Under the pieces are notes generated by a model. That model was not told the DNA's origin, did no database searches, and worked only from the letters and a program-made list of their open reading frames with translations. Positions 15,693-25,173 of a DNA stretch of 64,000 nt are shown piece by piece (position 1 is the first letter of the stretch; every line of letters starts with the position of its first letter). The position numbers were made by a program, and so were the translations under genes. This DNA comes from Betaproteobacteria bacterium (lineage in GTDB: Bacteria > Pseudomonadota > Gammaproteobacteria > Burkholderiales > UBA3065): positions 158,898 to 222,897 of the forward strand of contig JAIXXL010000003.1 in NCBI GenBank assembly GCA_027490755.1. The letters run 5' to 3'.

Positions 15693-17362
15693 TGCTTTCT
15701 CCCGTGGGTGCAGTCGTGGACGTGCAGCTTCGAGCCATGGCCGCACTCGCACATCTCATCGTTGGAGATCTTGAAGTTGCCCATGCGCTGCGTGCGGAAG
15801 CGGCGGAAGTGCGGCTCGATGACCTTCTCGATGCCGGGGTCGTATTCTGGCTTGACCACGTGGGTGTTGCCCCACACCACCTGCACGATCCTGCCGTCGC
15901 GGGCCACCAGCGTGCCGTCCTTGAACACGTAGTTTGGCTTGGCGAACATCTTCTCGCGGTCGGCGTCCTCGGTGTAGACGGTGATGTCGGCCGCTGCGCC
16001 CACGCCCAGGTGCCCGCGGTCGCGCAGGCCGAGGGTCTTGGCTGGCGCGGCGCGCGTCATGATGGCGATCTCGTAGAGCGAGTACTCGCGGTCGAGCGAG
16101 CCCAGTGTCGAGAGGCCTGCGGCGTCGGTGTTGATGCGCGCCAGCTGCTCGTTGCGGAACGACTTGTCCATCAGCAGCCGGATCAGGTGTGGGTAGCTGG
16201 TGAAGGGCGCGCCGTTGGGGTGGTCGGTGGTCAGGAACACCCGCCACGGGTCGTCGACCAGCAGGAAGGTCTCCAGCCCGATGCACCACTGCAGCGCGTT
16301 CACGAAGTTGGTGTCGCGGTACCTGAACGGCACCACGCCGCAACCGGCGTCGCACTCGATGTCCATGATCACCGACTTGGACGGGTCGGCGTGCGCCGCG
16401 TTGCGGTGCTGGCTCATGTTGTCGCCGGATGCGGTCACGGTCTGGCCGAACAGGATCTGCCCCACGTCCACCGAGATGTTCTTGTGCTTGTTGACCATCT
16501 CGGCGATGTGCGCGGCGCCGCTGGAGAACTTGCGGTCGCCCTCGGTCCCGTAGCTGTGGAACTGGATGTGGGTGAAGTGCGCCGGCAGCCCGTCGAGGGC
16601 GGCGAACGAATCCAGCGTGGTCTGCACGTTTCCGGGCACGCCGAGGTTGCAGCCGTGGACGTGCAGCGGGTGCGGCACGCCCAGATCATGCAGCGCCTGC
16701 GCCAGGGTCTTGAGGATCTGCCGCGGTGTCACGCCGTAGAAGGGCGCCTGCTCGTCAAGGTCGAGCTTGCGCTGGTTGAACTTGAAGGCCGAGATGCCAC
16801 CCGGGTTGACCACCTTCAGGCCCATGGCTTGGCTGTGGGTGATGGTCCAGGCCACGTAGTCATTGATCACGCGCTGGTCGACACCGTCCTTCATCAGGCT
16901 CAGCAGCAGGTCGTCGCTGCCGAGCATGGCGTAGGCGCCCTTGTCGATGATCGGTGTGTCGCCCATCTCCATGTGTGCCTGGCGGGCGTTCACCGGCATC
17001 ATCGCCGGCTCAAAACCGGCGGTGTAGCCCATCTCGGCGTAGCGGTAGCCGGTGGTGAAGGTGCTCGGCGCGGCGTGGCCGCAGCCAGACCGTTCCAGGT
17101 CGGTGGCGGCGCACAGGTCGGGCCGATGGTCCTCGGGCAGCATGGCGCGGGCGATGTTGACCTTGCCGCCACCGATGTGGGTGTGCAGGTCGATGGCGCC
17201 GGCCATCACCAGCTTGCCGCGCAGGTCGTACTCCTGGTCGACCTTGGCTCCCGGCTCGGGCGCGTCGACGATGCGGCCGTCGCGGATGTAGATGTCGCGC
17301 GCAACGCCGTCGACGTTGTGGGCGGGGTCGATGACCTTGCCGCCAGTCAGCTTGATCAGCAT
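15689..17362 (-). CDS. fhcA: Formyltransferase/hydrolase complex subunit A
   Basis: FhcA is the 557-residue amidohydrolase-fold subunit that hydrolyses the formyl carrier to formate. The N-terminal composite domain leads into DLHTHIGGGKVN with the metal-binding HxH, and later histidines include HVHGCNLG and THIQFHSYG. The C-terminal tail is His/Cys-rich (CECGHGSKLHVHDC), perhaps binding a metal. It overlaps fhcB by seven bases and fhcD by four. Confidence 0.96.
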   Translation of the reverse strand: MLIKLTGGKVIDPAHNVDGVARDIYIRDGRIVDAPEPGAKVDQEYDLRGKLVMAGAIDLHTHIGGGKVNIARAMLPEDHRPDLCAATDLERSGCGHAAPSTFTTGYRYAEMGYTAGFEPAMMPVNARQAHMEMGDTPIIDKGAYAMLGSDDLLLSLMKDGVDQRVINDYVAWTITHSQAMGLKVVNPGGISAFKFNQRKLDLDEQAPFYGVTPRQILKTLAQALHDLGVPHPLHVHGCNLGVPGNVQTTLDSFAALDGLPAHFTHIQFHSYGTEGDRKFSSGAAHIAEMVNKHKNISVDVGQILFGQTVTASGDNMSQHRNAAHADPSKSVIMDIECDAGCGVVPFRYRDTNFVNALQWCIGLETFLLVDDPWRVFLTTDHPNGAPFTSYPHLIRLLMDKSFRNEQLARINTDAAGLSTLGSLDREYSLYEIAIMTRAAPAKTLGLRDRGHLGVGAAADITVYTEDADREKMFAKPNYVFKDGTLVARDGRIVQVVWGNTHVVKPEYDPGIEKVIEPHFRRFRTQRMGNFKISNDEMCECGHGSKLHVHDCTHGRKQ

Positions 17363-18678
17363 GCGCGGACCTCCTGCTTCGCTTGGCCGTTTCCGGCTGG
17401 CCGCAGGATCGCGAGGATGCCGGCGGTCACGTCGGCCACTTCTGGCAGCCCGACATCGCGCAACTGGCGCATCGGCACCGCCACCGAGCTGTCGGTGCGG
17501 AACAGGTGCCCGGCGCTGTCGATGCCGGGGATGCCGACCGGGATGAAGACGTCGCAGTCGACCCGCATGGCCGGATGGCCCAGCACCACTGTCGGCCGCT
17601 TGCCCGCTGGCGGTGTCTTGCCGGGGTCGAAACTGGACACCCAGAACAGGGCATCGGCGCGGCCCTCGGCGAGCACGCGCTCGGCATCCAGCGCCACCGG
17701 GTCGTGTTGCGGGCCGGCCGCGGAGAGGCGCGTGCGCACGGTGAAGCCGGTCTGCCAGGTGCAGACCTGGTGCGCCGTGTAGTCGCCGTCGGTGCCGCCC
17801 AAGGGCAGGCCGTTGCAGCGGGTGTGGGCGTTGAGCTCGCGGACCAGGTCGCAGGCCGACTGGATGGCCAGTTCAGCGTGGTCGAAGTCGAGGTCGGAGG
17901 TGACCCACGCCACCACACCGTACTTCGCGGCCTTCAGCCGCTCGGCCAGGCGTGCGAGGTCGGCTAGCGGGATGCCGGCAACGGCGTCGCCGGACACGGG
18001 CGCGCCGCGCACCAGCGCACGCAGCGCCTGCGCCACCTCGCCCAGTTGCTCGTTGCGGCAGGCCAGCACCTCGGCCTTGCGGCCCCCCGGCGAGGTCGCC
18101 AGCAGCGGGTCCTTCGGCTGCCCCAGCATCACCACCTCGCGGTCCTCTGCGCCCAGGCCGAACAGGGTGTCATCGACCCACAGGCAGCGCTCGTAGAAGC
18201 GCGGCAGACGGCTGCCGATGTCGGTGCCGAAGCAGACCAGCAGGTCGGCGCGGTTACGCACCTCCGAGAGGCTGGTCACCACCCAGCCCGAATTCTGCAG
18301 CACGTGGAAGTTGCGGAACATGCTGTAGCTGTTCATGTGGTCGACCGTGCCACCGGTGGCGTCTGCCAGTTCCATGACGCCGCGCATGCCGGGCAGATGA
18401 GTGCCGCAGCCACCGAACAGGGGCGCCTGCGCCTTGCCCAGGATCGCAGCAGCGGCAGCGACGGCCTCTTCCAGCGTGGCAGTCTTGCCGCCGATGCTGG
18501 GAGACGCGCCAGCCTCGAGGTGGCGGTTGGCGGCGTCGAAGCCGGCTAAGGCGCGCGGGCAGTTGCCGCTTTCGATACGGACGCGTCCATGGTCGGTGGT
18601 GACGCTAAGGTCGTCACACAGCAGCCCGCAGAAGCTGCATGGCACCTCGTGACGGGACTCGGGTGGGTGGTGGCTCAT
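17356..18678 (-). CDS. fhcB: Formyltransferase/hydrolase complex subunit B
   Basis: FhcB is the 440-residue homologue of formylmethanofuran dehydrogenase subunit B. It begins with CSFCGLLCDD (Cys14, Cys17, Cys21), a cluster-binding-like motif. In methylotrophs this subunit is thought to be structural, since the molybdopterin-dependent redox step does not occur. It is the first gene of the leftward operon. The 255-base divergent gap before mptG must carry its promoter; a TATAAA-like stretch lies within it. Confidence 0.95.
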   Translation of the reverse strand: MSHHPPESRHEVPCSFCGLLCDDLSVTTDHGRVRIESGNCPRALAGFDAANRHLEAGASPSIGGKTATLEEAVAAAAAILGKAQAPLFGGCGTHLPGMRGVMELADATGGTVDHMNSYSMFRNFHVLQNSGWVVTSLSEVRNRADLLVCFGTDIGSRLPRFYERCLWVDDTLFGLGAEDREVVMLGQPKDPLLATSPGGRKAEVLACRNEQLGEVAQALRALVRGAPVSGDAVAGIPLADLARLAERLKAAKYGVVAWVTSDLDFDHAELAIQSACDLVRELNAHTRCNGLPLGGTDGDYTAHQVCTWQTGFTVRTRLSAAGPQHDPVALDAERVLAEGRADALFWVSSFDPGKTPPAGKRPTVVLGHPAMRVDCDVFIPVGIPGIDSAGHLFRTDSSVAVPMRQLRDVGLPEVADVTAGILAILRPAGNGQAKQEVRAC

Positions 18679-18933
18679 GCGGATCGCGCTCTCGAGTGGA
18701 GATGGTTCTGGCAGGCAGGTCGGTTGCGGCGGGCCGGTCCCGGTGTCGCCATGTTGGCGCGGTGTCAGCCCGGACGTTGGCTTTATAAGCTGTCTTAACC
18801 TGCGGGAACGCGGAGTTTACCCCTGCCGCGTTGCGAAATGAGCATCGCCGACCGCCTCGGCCGAGTCGGCGACCTTGATGCATAATCGTCTGTGTCTAAA
18901 AAGCCGGCCCTGCGCCTGGTCATACGGAAACTC
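18679..18933. promoter_or_regulatory. Divergent fhcB/mptG promoter region
   Basis: The largest gap in the C1 cluster. It has to drive fhcBADC leftward and mptG rightward. AT-rich segments occur around 18780-18800 (TTTATAAGCTGTCTTAA), which could supply a -10 element for either strand. No clear operator was found. An in-frame GTG at 18892 could extend mptG into this region. Confidence 0.4.
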
Positions 18934-19968
18934 ATGTCCCGCAACCCGCAGGCTATGTCACGCCCCACCGCATCCTTCGCCACGGCGAGAGCCGCTCACG
19001 GCGTCTCGGTCTGGGCGCCGGCTCGTCTGCACATGGGGTTCCTCGACCTCGACGGTGGGCTGGGGCGGCGCTTCGGCAGCCTGGGCTTCACCCTCGACCA
19101 TCCCGGCACCCGGGTCACTGCCACGCCGGCGGCCGACCTGCAGGTCAGCGGCATGCCGGCCGATCGCGCCAAGCGCTACATCCAGCGCGCAGCCGAGCAC
19201 TTCGGGGTCGTGCCGGTGGGGCACTACCATGTCGCCGAGACGGTTCCAGCACACATCGGCCTCGGCTCGGGGACGCAGTTGGCCCTCGCGGTGGCGCGTT
19301 GCCTGTGCTGGCTCGCGGGTGTCGATGCCAGCGACGCCGAGTTGGCTCGGGCGACCGGTCGCGGCTTGCGTTCGGGCATCGGCATCGCCGGTTTTGGTCA
19401 GGGCGGTTTTCTGGTCGACGGCGGCAACCGCGGCGACGGTGTCGCGCCGCTGGTCTCTCGGCTCGACATCCCGGAGGCGTGGAGCGTGCTGCTGCTGTTC
19501 GACGAGGTCGCCACCGGCCTGCATGGCGACGCCGAGATCGAGGCTTTCCGCCGCCTGCCGCCGTTCACTGGCGCGCGCGCCGAGCGCCTTTGCCGCGCCA
19601 CCCTGATGCAGATGCTGCCGGGCCTGGCCGAGGCCGACCTTGGCGCTTTTGGCGCTGCAGTGAATCTGGTCCAGGACGAGTGCGGCGACCACTTCGCGCC
19701 AGCGCAGGGTGGACGCTTCGCCAGCCCGCGCATCAGCGCCGCACTGGCCTGGCTCGACGGCCAGGGCATCGCCTGTCGCGGACAGAGTTCGTGGGGGCCG
19801 ACCGGTTTCGCCGTGTTGCCAGACGCCGCAGCAGGCAATGCAATGGCTGCGGCGCTGCGCGAGCGCTTCGGCCCGCAGGGCGTGCGCATCGAGATCACCC
19901 GTGGCCGCAACATTGGCGCCGACATCGCACCGCTGGCGGTCGGCGTCCGTGCCGCCTCGGTGGGCTGA
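18934..19968 (+). CDS. mptG: Beta-ribofuranosylaminobenzene 5'-phosphate synthase
   Basis: The first committed enzyme of H4MPT side-chain synthesis joins 4-hydroxybenzoate or 4-aminobenzoate with PRPP. The protein is of the GHMP-kinase-like fold: APARLHMGFLDLDGG near the N-terminus, GLGSGTQLALA as the phosphate loop, and a C-terminal QSSWGPTGFAVL. The start is uncertain: GTG 18892, ATG 18934 and ATG 18955 are all in frame. About 344 residues from 18934. pabB, further along the same cluster, could feed this step. Confidence 0.9.
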   Translation: MSRNPQAMSRPTASFATARAAHGVSVWAPARLHMGFLDLDGGLGRRFGSLGFTLDHPGTRVTATPAADLQVSGMPADRAKRYIQRAAEHFGVVPVGHYHVAETVPAHIGLGSGTQLALAVARCLCWLAGVDASDAELARATGRGLRSGIGIAGFGQGGFLVDGGNRGDGVAPLVSRLDIPEAWSVLLLFDEVATGLHGDAEIEAFRRLPPFTGARAERLCRATLMQMLPGLAEADLGAFGAAVNLVQDECGDHFAPAQGGRFASPRISAALAWLDGQGIACRGQSSWGPTGFAVLPDAAAGNAMAAALRERFGPQGVRIEITRGRNIGADIAPLAVGVRAASVG

Positions 19969-20097
19969 GGGCCGCGCCAGCCGACCCCGCACGCTCCTGG
20001 CCCCACCGGCTGATTTTTCGAGCCGACCGCTGCGGGCCCGCCGCGCTTGCCACCCCGACCCACTGGATTCAAGAACACTGACCTTCTGGAGACCCCG

Positions 20098-21012
20098 ATG
20101 TCCGACTCGCCCTACATCCTGCACATGTTCACTCATGCTCCCAACGTCAGCCCGTTCGACGTGAACATGGCGGTGGACTCCGGCTACGACGTCGTCATCC
20201 CCTACACCCACCTGACGGTCGACCAGGTGCAGGGCATGACCCAGGACGCGATCTTCTCGCGCGGCCCCAGCGGCGTGAAGCGCACCGCCATCTTCATCGG
20301 CGGCCGCGACAACGAGATCGCCAACGACATGGTCGAAGCCGCGCACCGCGCCATGGTTCCGCCGTTCGAGGTCAGCGTGTTCGCCGACCCGTCCGGCGCC
20401 TTCACCACCGCCGCGGCGATGGTCGCCTGCGTCGAGCGCGCGCTCAAGCGCGACCACGGCACCACCCTCGAAGGCAAGCGCGTCGCCGTGATCGGCGGCA
20501 CCGGCCCGGTCGGCGCGGCCGCTGCGGTGCTGTCGGCCGATGCCGGCGCCGACGTGCACATCATCGGCTACGAGCCGATGACGCAGGCCCGCACCACTGC
20601 CAACCGTCTGGCCAGCAAGTATGAGGTTGAGATCACCCCAGCCGAGGCCGATCTGGAGCAGATCAAGCTGCGCATGATCCGCGACGCGGATGTGGTTCTG
20701 GCCACCTCCAAGGCCGGCGTCGAGGTGCTCGGTCCGGCCGGTCTGGCCACCACGCATCATCTTCTCGTCGCGGCCGACGTCAACGCGGTGCCGCCGGCCG
20801 GCATCGCCGGTGTCGACCTGATGGACGATGGCAAGCGCATCGACTCGGCCTCTGGCAAGACGGTGGCGATCGGCGCGCTGGCCATCGGCAACGTCAAGTA
20901 CCAGACCATGCAGCGCATGTTCCGGAGCATGGTCAAGGCCGAGAAGCCGGTCTATTACGATTTCCGCGCCGCGTTCTCGTTCGCCCGCGCGTTCGTGGCC
21001 GAGGCCCGCTGA
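20098..21012 (+). CDS. mtdB: NAD(P)-dependent methylene-H4MPT dehydrogenase
   Basis: MtdB oxidises methylene-H4MPT to methenyl-H4MPT with NAD or NADP. The 304-residue product starts MSDSPYILHMFTHAPNVSPF and has the Rossmann loop VIGGTGPVGAAAAV near the middle. It is the H4MPT-specific enzyme, distinct from MtdA. A ribosome site (CTGGAG) precedes the ATG at 20098; an upstream in-frame start at 20047 is less likely. The 129 bases after mptG may hold a promoter. Confidence 0.96.
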   Translation: MSDSPYILHMFTHAPNVSPFDVNMAVDSGYDVVIPYTHLTVDQVQGMTQDAIFSRGPSGVKRTAIFIGGRDNEIANDMVEAAHRAMVPPFEVSVFADPSGAFTTAAAMVACVERALKRDHGTTLEGKRVAVIGGTGPVGAAAAVLSADAGADVHIIGYEPMTQARTTANRLASKYEVEITPAEADLEQIKLRMIRDADVVLATSKAGVEVLGPAGLATTHHLLVAADVNAVPPAGIAGVDLMDDGKRIDSASGKTVAIGALAIGNVKYQTMQRMFRSMVKAEKPVYYDFRAAFSFARAFVAEAR

Positions 21013-21067
21013 GCGGCTCCAGGCCGTCACGTCCGCGCCAGGGCGCTTCGCTGCCGAGCTTGTGACT

Positions 21068-22306
21068 ATGACCGGAAAGTCGGACGCCGCGCCGCTGGTG
21101 GTCCTGGCGGCCTCGGCTCGCGCGTTGGCCGAGTCCCTGCGACGTGCCGGTCTGCCCGGGCAGGGCATGCCGCTGCTGGCGGTCGATGCCTTCGGCGACG
21201 ATGACCTGATGGCTGCGGTCGACGCGTGGCAGGCGTTGCCCCTGCAGCATCTGGCTCGGCCCGATCGAGTGCTGGCTGCGGTCGACGCGGCATTGCAGCG
21301 GGTGGGTAGTGGGGCCGCGGCGTCTGTCGTGATCGGCGGCGGATTCGATGGCGCTAACGACGTGCTGCACGCCCTCGCCGCCCGCTTTCGCCTGCTCAAC
21401 GCGCCACCCTCAGCCTGGGCGGCAGCCCGCGACCCACTGCTGTTCAGCCGTCTCGGTATCGACGCGCCCGAGACGCAGATGCACCCCCCCAGCAACCGGC
21501 GTGGCTGGCTGCAAAAGCATGCCGGCAGCAGCGCCGGTCTTGGCGTGAATCCTGCGGCCGCGGCGCGTCCTGCCCTGACTGACGGCGCATCGCCCGATAT
21601 CGGCCATGCAGCGGCGTACTGGCAGCGTCGCGCGCACGGCATCCCGGTCTCGCTGCTGTTCTGCGCGCATGCCGACGGCATCATTGCCGTTGGTATCAAC
21701 CGGCAATGGTGCAGTCCGGCGCCGGGTCTCCCATTTCGTTTTGGTGGCATCGCCAGCAGCTTCGACCCCGGTGCGATGGCTCGGCAGCAGCTGGTCGCGG
21801 CGGCGGGTCGGGCCGCGGCCTCGATCGGCTTGCGCGGGCTGTGCAGCCTGGACGCGGTGCTCGAGCGTGGCGGTCGGGTCCGCGCGCTCGAGATCAACCC
21901 GCGGCCCACCGCCAGCGTCGAACTGTACGACCGCGCCGCGCCTGGCCTGATGCGCCTGCACACCGCTGCGGTCCTCGGCCACAGCCTGCCGGACTGGGCC
22001 CCGGCGCCTGGCAGCGGGGCGTTGGCTCTGGTCCGCGCGCCATGCGACCTCCACGCCGGCCCGCGTCCGCGCGGCTGCTCCGACTGGCGCGAGGGCGCGC
22101 CGGTAGCGGCCGGCGAGCCGCTGTGCACGGTCCACGCCGAGGGCCCTGATGCGCGCGACGCCATGGCCCGGGTGATGGCTTCAGCTGGCCGTCTGCGGCA
22201 TCGGCTGCGCGCCGCAGCTGCAGTTGCCGCCCCGGACGCAGAAGCGTTTTTCTACAATGCCCCCGATACTTCGTCCAGATCAGTCCCTAGGAGAGACCAT
22301 GCTTGA
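21068..22306 (+). CDS. ATP-grasp domain protein of the H4MPT cluster
   Basis: A 412-residue ATP-grasp protein recurring in methylotroph C1 clusters with no proven reaction. The C-terminal half shows RFGGIASSF and the metal-binding end of the fold, RALEINPRPTASVELYD. By its context it is probably a carboxylate-amine ligase in H4MPT or methanofuran assembly. The ATG at 21068 follows mtdB by 55 bases, and its end overlaps mch by eight bases, so the genes are likely in one operon. Confidence 0.8.
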   Translation: MTGKSDAAPLVVLAASARALAESLRRAGLPGQGMPLLAVDAFGDDDLMAAVDAWQALPLQHLARPDRVLAAVDAALQRVGSGAAASVVIGGGFDGANDVLHALAARFRLLNAPPSAWAAARDPLLFSRLGIDAPETQMHPPSNRRGWLQKHAGSSAGLGVNPAAAARPALTDGASPDIGHAAAYWQRRAHGIPVSLLFCAHADGIIAVGINRQWCSPAPGLPFRFGGIASSFDPGAMARQQLVAAAGRAAASIGLRGLCSLDAVLERGGRVRALEINPRPTASVELYDRAAPGLMRLHTAAVLGHSLPDWAPAPGSGALALVRAPCDLHAGPRPRGCSDWREGAPVAAGEPLCTVHAEGPDARDAMARVMASAGRLRHRLRAAAAVAAPDAEAFFYNAPDTSSRSVPRRDHA

Positions 22307-23279
22307 TATGAGCCCGGGTCAGTGGCCCAGCCTTGGCGCCACCGTCCAACCCCTGGTGGAGCGCCTGGTGCGCGATGCCCGCGCACTGCGTGTCGGCGTC
22401 AGCCGCGCTGCCAACGGTGCCACCATCGTCGATGCGGGCGTCAAGTCGCCCGGTGGTGTCGAGGCGGGCCGCCTGATCGCCGAGATCTGCCTCGGCGGCC
22501 TCGGCCAGGTCTCGCTCTCCTACGCACCCTACGAGCGCTGGTCCTGGCAGATCGTGGTCAGCACCTCCAACCCGCTGCTCGCTTGCCTGGGCTCGCAGTA
22601 CGCCGGCTGGAGCCTGTCGCACGGCGACGGCAAAGACGCCTTCTTCGCCCTCGGTTCGGGCCCCGGTCGCGCCCTGGCTGGCCGTGAAGAGCTGTTCAAG
22701 GAGCTCAACTACAAGGACCAGCACGACCAGTGCGTGCTGGTGCTGGAGACCGACAAGGTGCCGCCGCCCGAGGTGATGGACAAGGTCGCCCGCGACACCG
22801 GCGTGCCGACCGAGCGCCAGACCTACATCCTCACGCCGACCCGCAGCCTCGCCGGCGCGACGCAGGTGGTTGCGCGCGTGCTCGAGGTCGGTCTGCACAA
22901 GGCGCACACCGTCGGCTTCCCGCTCGACCACATCCTCGACGGCCACGGTGCCGCGCCGCTGTGCCCCTCGGCGCCGCAGTTCATGGACGCCATGGGCCGC
23001 ACCAACGACGCCATCCTGCTGTGCGGCGAGGTGCACCTGGTGGTGCTTGGCCCCGACAGCGACGCCCGCGATCTGGCCGAGAAGATGCCCTCCTGCACCT
23101 CGCGCGATTACGGCAAGCCGTTCGCCGAGGTGTTCAAGGCGGTCAACTACGACTTCTACAAGATCGACCCGGCACTGTTCGCGCCGGCGGTGGTGTCGGT
23201 GACGTCCTACGAATCTGGCCGCACCTACCGCGCCGGCAAGGCCAATCCGGAACTCCTCGACCAGTCCTTTGGTGCCTGA
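22299..23279 (+). CDS. mch: Methenyl-H4MPT cyclohydrolase
   Basis: Mch hydrolyses methenyl-H4MPT to formyl-H4MPT in the cytosol, between MtdB and Fhc. The 326-residue protein carries DAGVKSPGGVEAGRLIAEIC, YAPYERWSWQIVVSTSNP and TSRDYGKPFAEVFK, all family blocks. A good ribosome site (AGGAGAG) precedes the ATG at 22299, which lies inside the end of the upstream ATP-grasp gene. Confidence 0.96.
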   Translation: MLDMSPGQWPSLGATVQPLVERLVRDARALRVGVSRAANGATIVDAGVKSPGGVEAGRLIAEICLGGLGQVSLSYAPYERWSWQIVVSTSNPLLACLGSQYAGWSLSHGDGKDAFFALGSGPGRALAGREELFKELNYKDQHDQCVLVLETDKVPPPEVMDKVARDTGVPTERQTYILTPTRSLAGATQVVARVLEVGLHKAHTVGFPLDHILDGHGAAPLCPSAPQFMDAMGRTNDAILLCGEVHLVVLGPDSDARDLAEKMPSCTSRDYGKPFAEVFKAVNYDFYKIDPALFAPAVVSVTSYESGRTYRAGKANPELLDQSFGA

Positions 23280-24168
23280 GGCGCCCAGAGTCCTTGTCGC
23301 CACCGATGACGCCGGCTGGCATGGTCGGCGCCTCGACGCTGCGCTGATCGCGCGCGGCCTCAAGCCGGTCACCGCCAGCCTGCGCGACTGCCGCATCGAC
23401 CTGACACGGCCGTCCGGAATCGCCATCCCGGGCTTTGAGGACGCGCTGAGCGGTCTGCCGCACGCGGTCTTCGTGCGCGGTATCTCGGGTGGCTCGCTGG
23501 AACAGATCACGCTGCGTCTGGACGTGCTGCACGCGCTGCAGGCGCTCGGCGTGCCGGTCTTCAACCACGGCCGTGCGATCGAGAAGAGCGTCGACAAGGC
23601 GATGACCAGCCTGCTGCTGCACCGTGCCGGCATCCCGACGCCGCCGACCTGGGCCTGCGAGTCGCGCGAGCAGGCGCAGGCGGTGGTGCATGCCGAGGCC
23701 GCTGCTGGCCACGAACTGGTGATCAAGCCGCTTTTCGGTTCGCAGGGCATCGGCGTGCAGCGCGTCGCCGGGCGCCAGCTGCCGCCGCCGGAGCAGTTCC
23801 GCCACGCCTACTACCTGCAACGCTTCGTCGACACCAGTGAGGCTGGCTGGCACGACTTCCGCGTCTTCGTCATCGGCCGCGAGGTCGCGGCGGCGATGAT
23901 CCGTCGTGGCAGCGACTGGATCAGCAACGTCGCCCAGGGCGCGCGCTGCGAGGCGGTACCGGCCGAGGGCGAACTGGCGCGGCTGGCGGTGGACGCCGCC
24001 GCCGCGCTCGACATGGACTACGCCGGCGTCGACCTCATCCGCGGCCGCGACGGGCAGCTCATGGTGGTCGAGGTCAACGGCATCCCGGCCTGGCGCGGCC
24101 TGCAGTCGGTGTGCGGCTTCGACGTGGCGCAGCGGCTGGTCGATCGGCTGCTGCCAAAGGTGGCCTGA
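23272..24168 (+). CDS. RimK-like ATP-grasp ligase of the H4MPT cluster
   Basis: About 298 residues of the RimK/MptN-like ATP-grasp group. Motifs include FNHGRAIEKSVDKAMTSLLL, VIKPLFGSQGIGVQR and the C-terminal VDLIRGRDGQLMVVEVNGIP. Archaeal relatives add glutamate to H4MPT, so a similar glutamyl-ligase step is plausible. The start is GTG 23272 (or TTG 23269), overlapping the mch stop. Its stop overlaps the next ATG by one base (TGATG). Confidence 0.84.
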   Translation: MPEAPRVLVATDDAGWHGRRLDAALIARGLKPVTASLRDCRIDLTRPSGIAIPGFEDALSGLPHAVFVRGISGGSLEQITLRLDVLHALQALGVPVFNHGRAIEKSVDKAMTSLLLHRAGIPTPPTWACESREQAQAVVHAEAAAGHELVIKPLFGSQGIGVQRVAGRQLPPPEQFRHAYYLQRFVDTSEAGWHDFRVFVIGREVAAAMIRRGSDWISNVAQGARCEAVPAEGELARLAVDAAAALDMDYAGVDLIRGRDGQLMVVEVNGIPAWRGLQSVCGFDVAQRLVDRLLPKVA

Positions 24169-25082
24169 TGGCGCCCGTTCCGCCGCGCCTCGGGACGGGC
24201 GATTCCGCGCCCACCCCCCTGCAGCGGGCCCTGCTGCGCGCCTGCCGCGCCGACGTCGAGGCCTTCAAGCCGGGCAACGTTGCGATCGGCGCGCCGGCGC
24301 ACCGCATGACCGCCGACGACTTTCTGCGCAGCGCCGAGGTGGTCTTGGCGCCGCTCGCGGATGCGGGCTTGGCGCTCGGCGCGCGCATCGAGGCCGCGGT
24401 GGCCGCCACCATCGCCGCCGTAGGCTGCAACACCAACCTGGGCATCGTGCTCCTGCTGGCGCCGATGGCCGAGGCGGCCATCAGGGCTGCAGCGGCTCGG
24501 CAACCGCCGCTGCGCTGGCGCGAACACATGTCGGCTGTGCTGGCCGCGACCACGGTCGCCGATGGTGCTGCGGTGGCGCGCGCCATCCTGCTGGCCCACC
24601 CTGCCGGGCTCGGGGGCGCGCCCGAGGCGGATGTCTCTGGTGCCGGGTCCGCAGGGGGTGGCTTCAGCCACACCCTGTATCAGGCCATGGCCCTTGCCGC
24701 TGGCCGCGACCAGATCGCGCGCCAATATGTGTCCGGTTTTGCCACGGTGCTGGCCATGGCGGATCGCTTGCGCGACCTCTTGCGCCAGGGTGCCACGCGG
24801 GAGGATGCAGTGACCGCCGTGTTCGTCCGCCAGCTGGCGGCGGAGCCGGACACCCACATCTGTCGCAAACATGGTGCTGATAGCGCGGGCGAAGTCCGGC
24901 ACCGGGTGGCAGAGTTGGCGGACGAGTTGCCCAATCCGCCACGCTGGTCTGTGGCAGAAGTACGTCGAATGGCAAGTCTTCACCATGAATTGCTGGCGCA
25001 ACAGGTCAACCCAGGCACCACGGCCGACCTGATAGTTGCAGCAGTTTTCGCTACAGAACTGGACGCAATGCAGAACTTTTAG
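24168..25082 (+). CDS. CitG-like triphosphoribosyl-dephospho-CoA synthase family protein
   Basis: A 304-residue protein of the CitG/MdcB family, which transfers an ADP-ribosyl-like group. Blocks include ALLRACRADVEAFKPGNV, GCNTNLGIVLLLAP and the C-terminal PGTTADLIVAAVFA. No citrate or malonate lyase genes are nearby. In methylotroph C1 clusters this gene is a regular member and is thought to work in cofactor synthesis, although the exact step is unknown. It is followed by 91 bases before fae. Confidence 0.82.
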   Translation: MAPVPPRLGTGDSAPTPLQRALLRACRADVEAFKPGNVAIGAPAHRMTADDFLRSAEVVLAPLADAGLALGARIEAAVAATIAAVGCNTNLGIVLLLAPMAEAAIRAAAARQPPLRWREHMSAVLAATTVADGAAVARAILLAHPAGLGGAPEADVSGAGSAGGGFSHTLYQAMALAAGRDQIARQYVSGFATVLAMADRLRDLLRQGATREDAVTAVFVRQLAAEPDTHICRKHGADSAGEVRHRVAELADELPNPPRWSVAEVRRMASLHHELLAQQVNPGTTADLIVAAVFATELDAMQNF

Positions 25083-25120
25083 GACAATGCCGCGCGACCA
25101 GCCTGCCAAAGAGGGTGGGC

Positions 25121-25133
25121 GGGTGTGACACCC
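25121..25133. promoter_or_regulatory. Inverted repeat upstream of fae
   Basis: GGGTGT-G-ACACCC is a perfect short palindrome 41 bases before the fae start. An AT-rich stretch with TGTAAATACT follows, then AAGGAGAG before the ATG. The repeat could be an operator or part of a promoter; only its symmetry and position support this. Confidence 0.35.
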
Positions 25134-25173
25134 CAAGAAATTTTTCCCTGTAAATACTGAAGGAGAGTTGGAT

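Noticed and set aside
15692..17782. A 696-residue open frame on the plus strand
   Set aside because: It is antisense to fhcA and fhcB, has no recognisable domain and shows the Val/Gly/His/Asp bias of a shadow frame.
18958..22164. A 1068-residue open frame on the minus strand
   Set aside because: It runs antisense through mptG, mtdB and the ATP-grasp gene, which have clear family motifs. Its composition is Arg/Ala-rich low complexity, a by-product of high GC.
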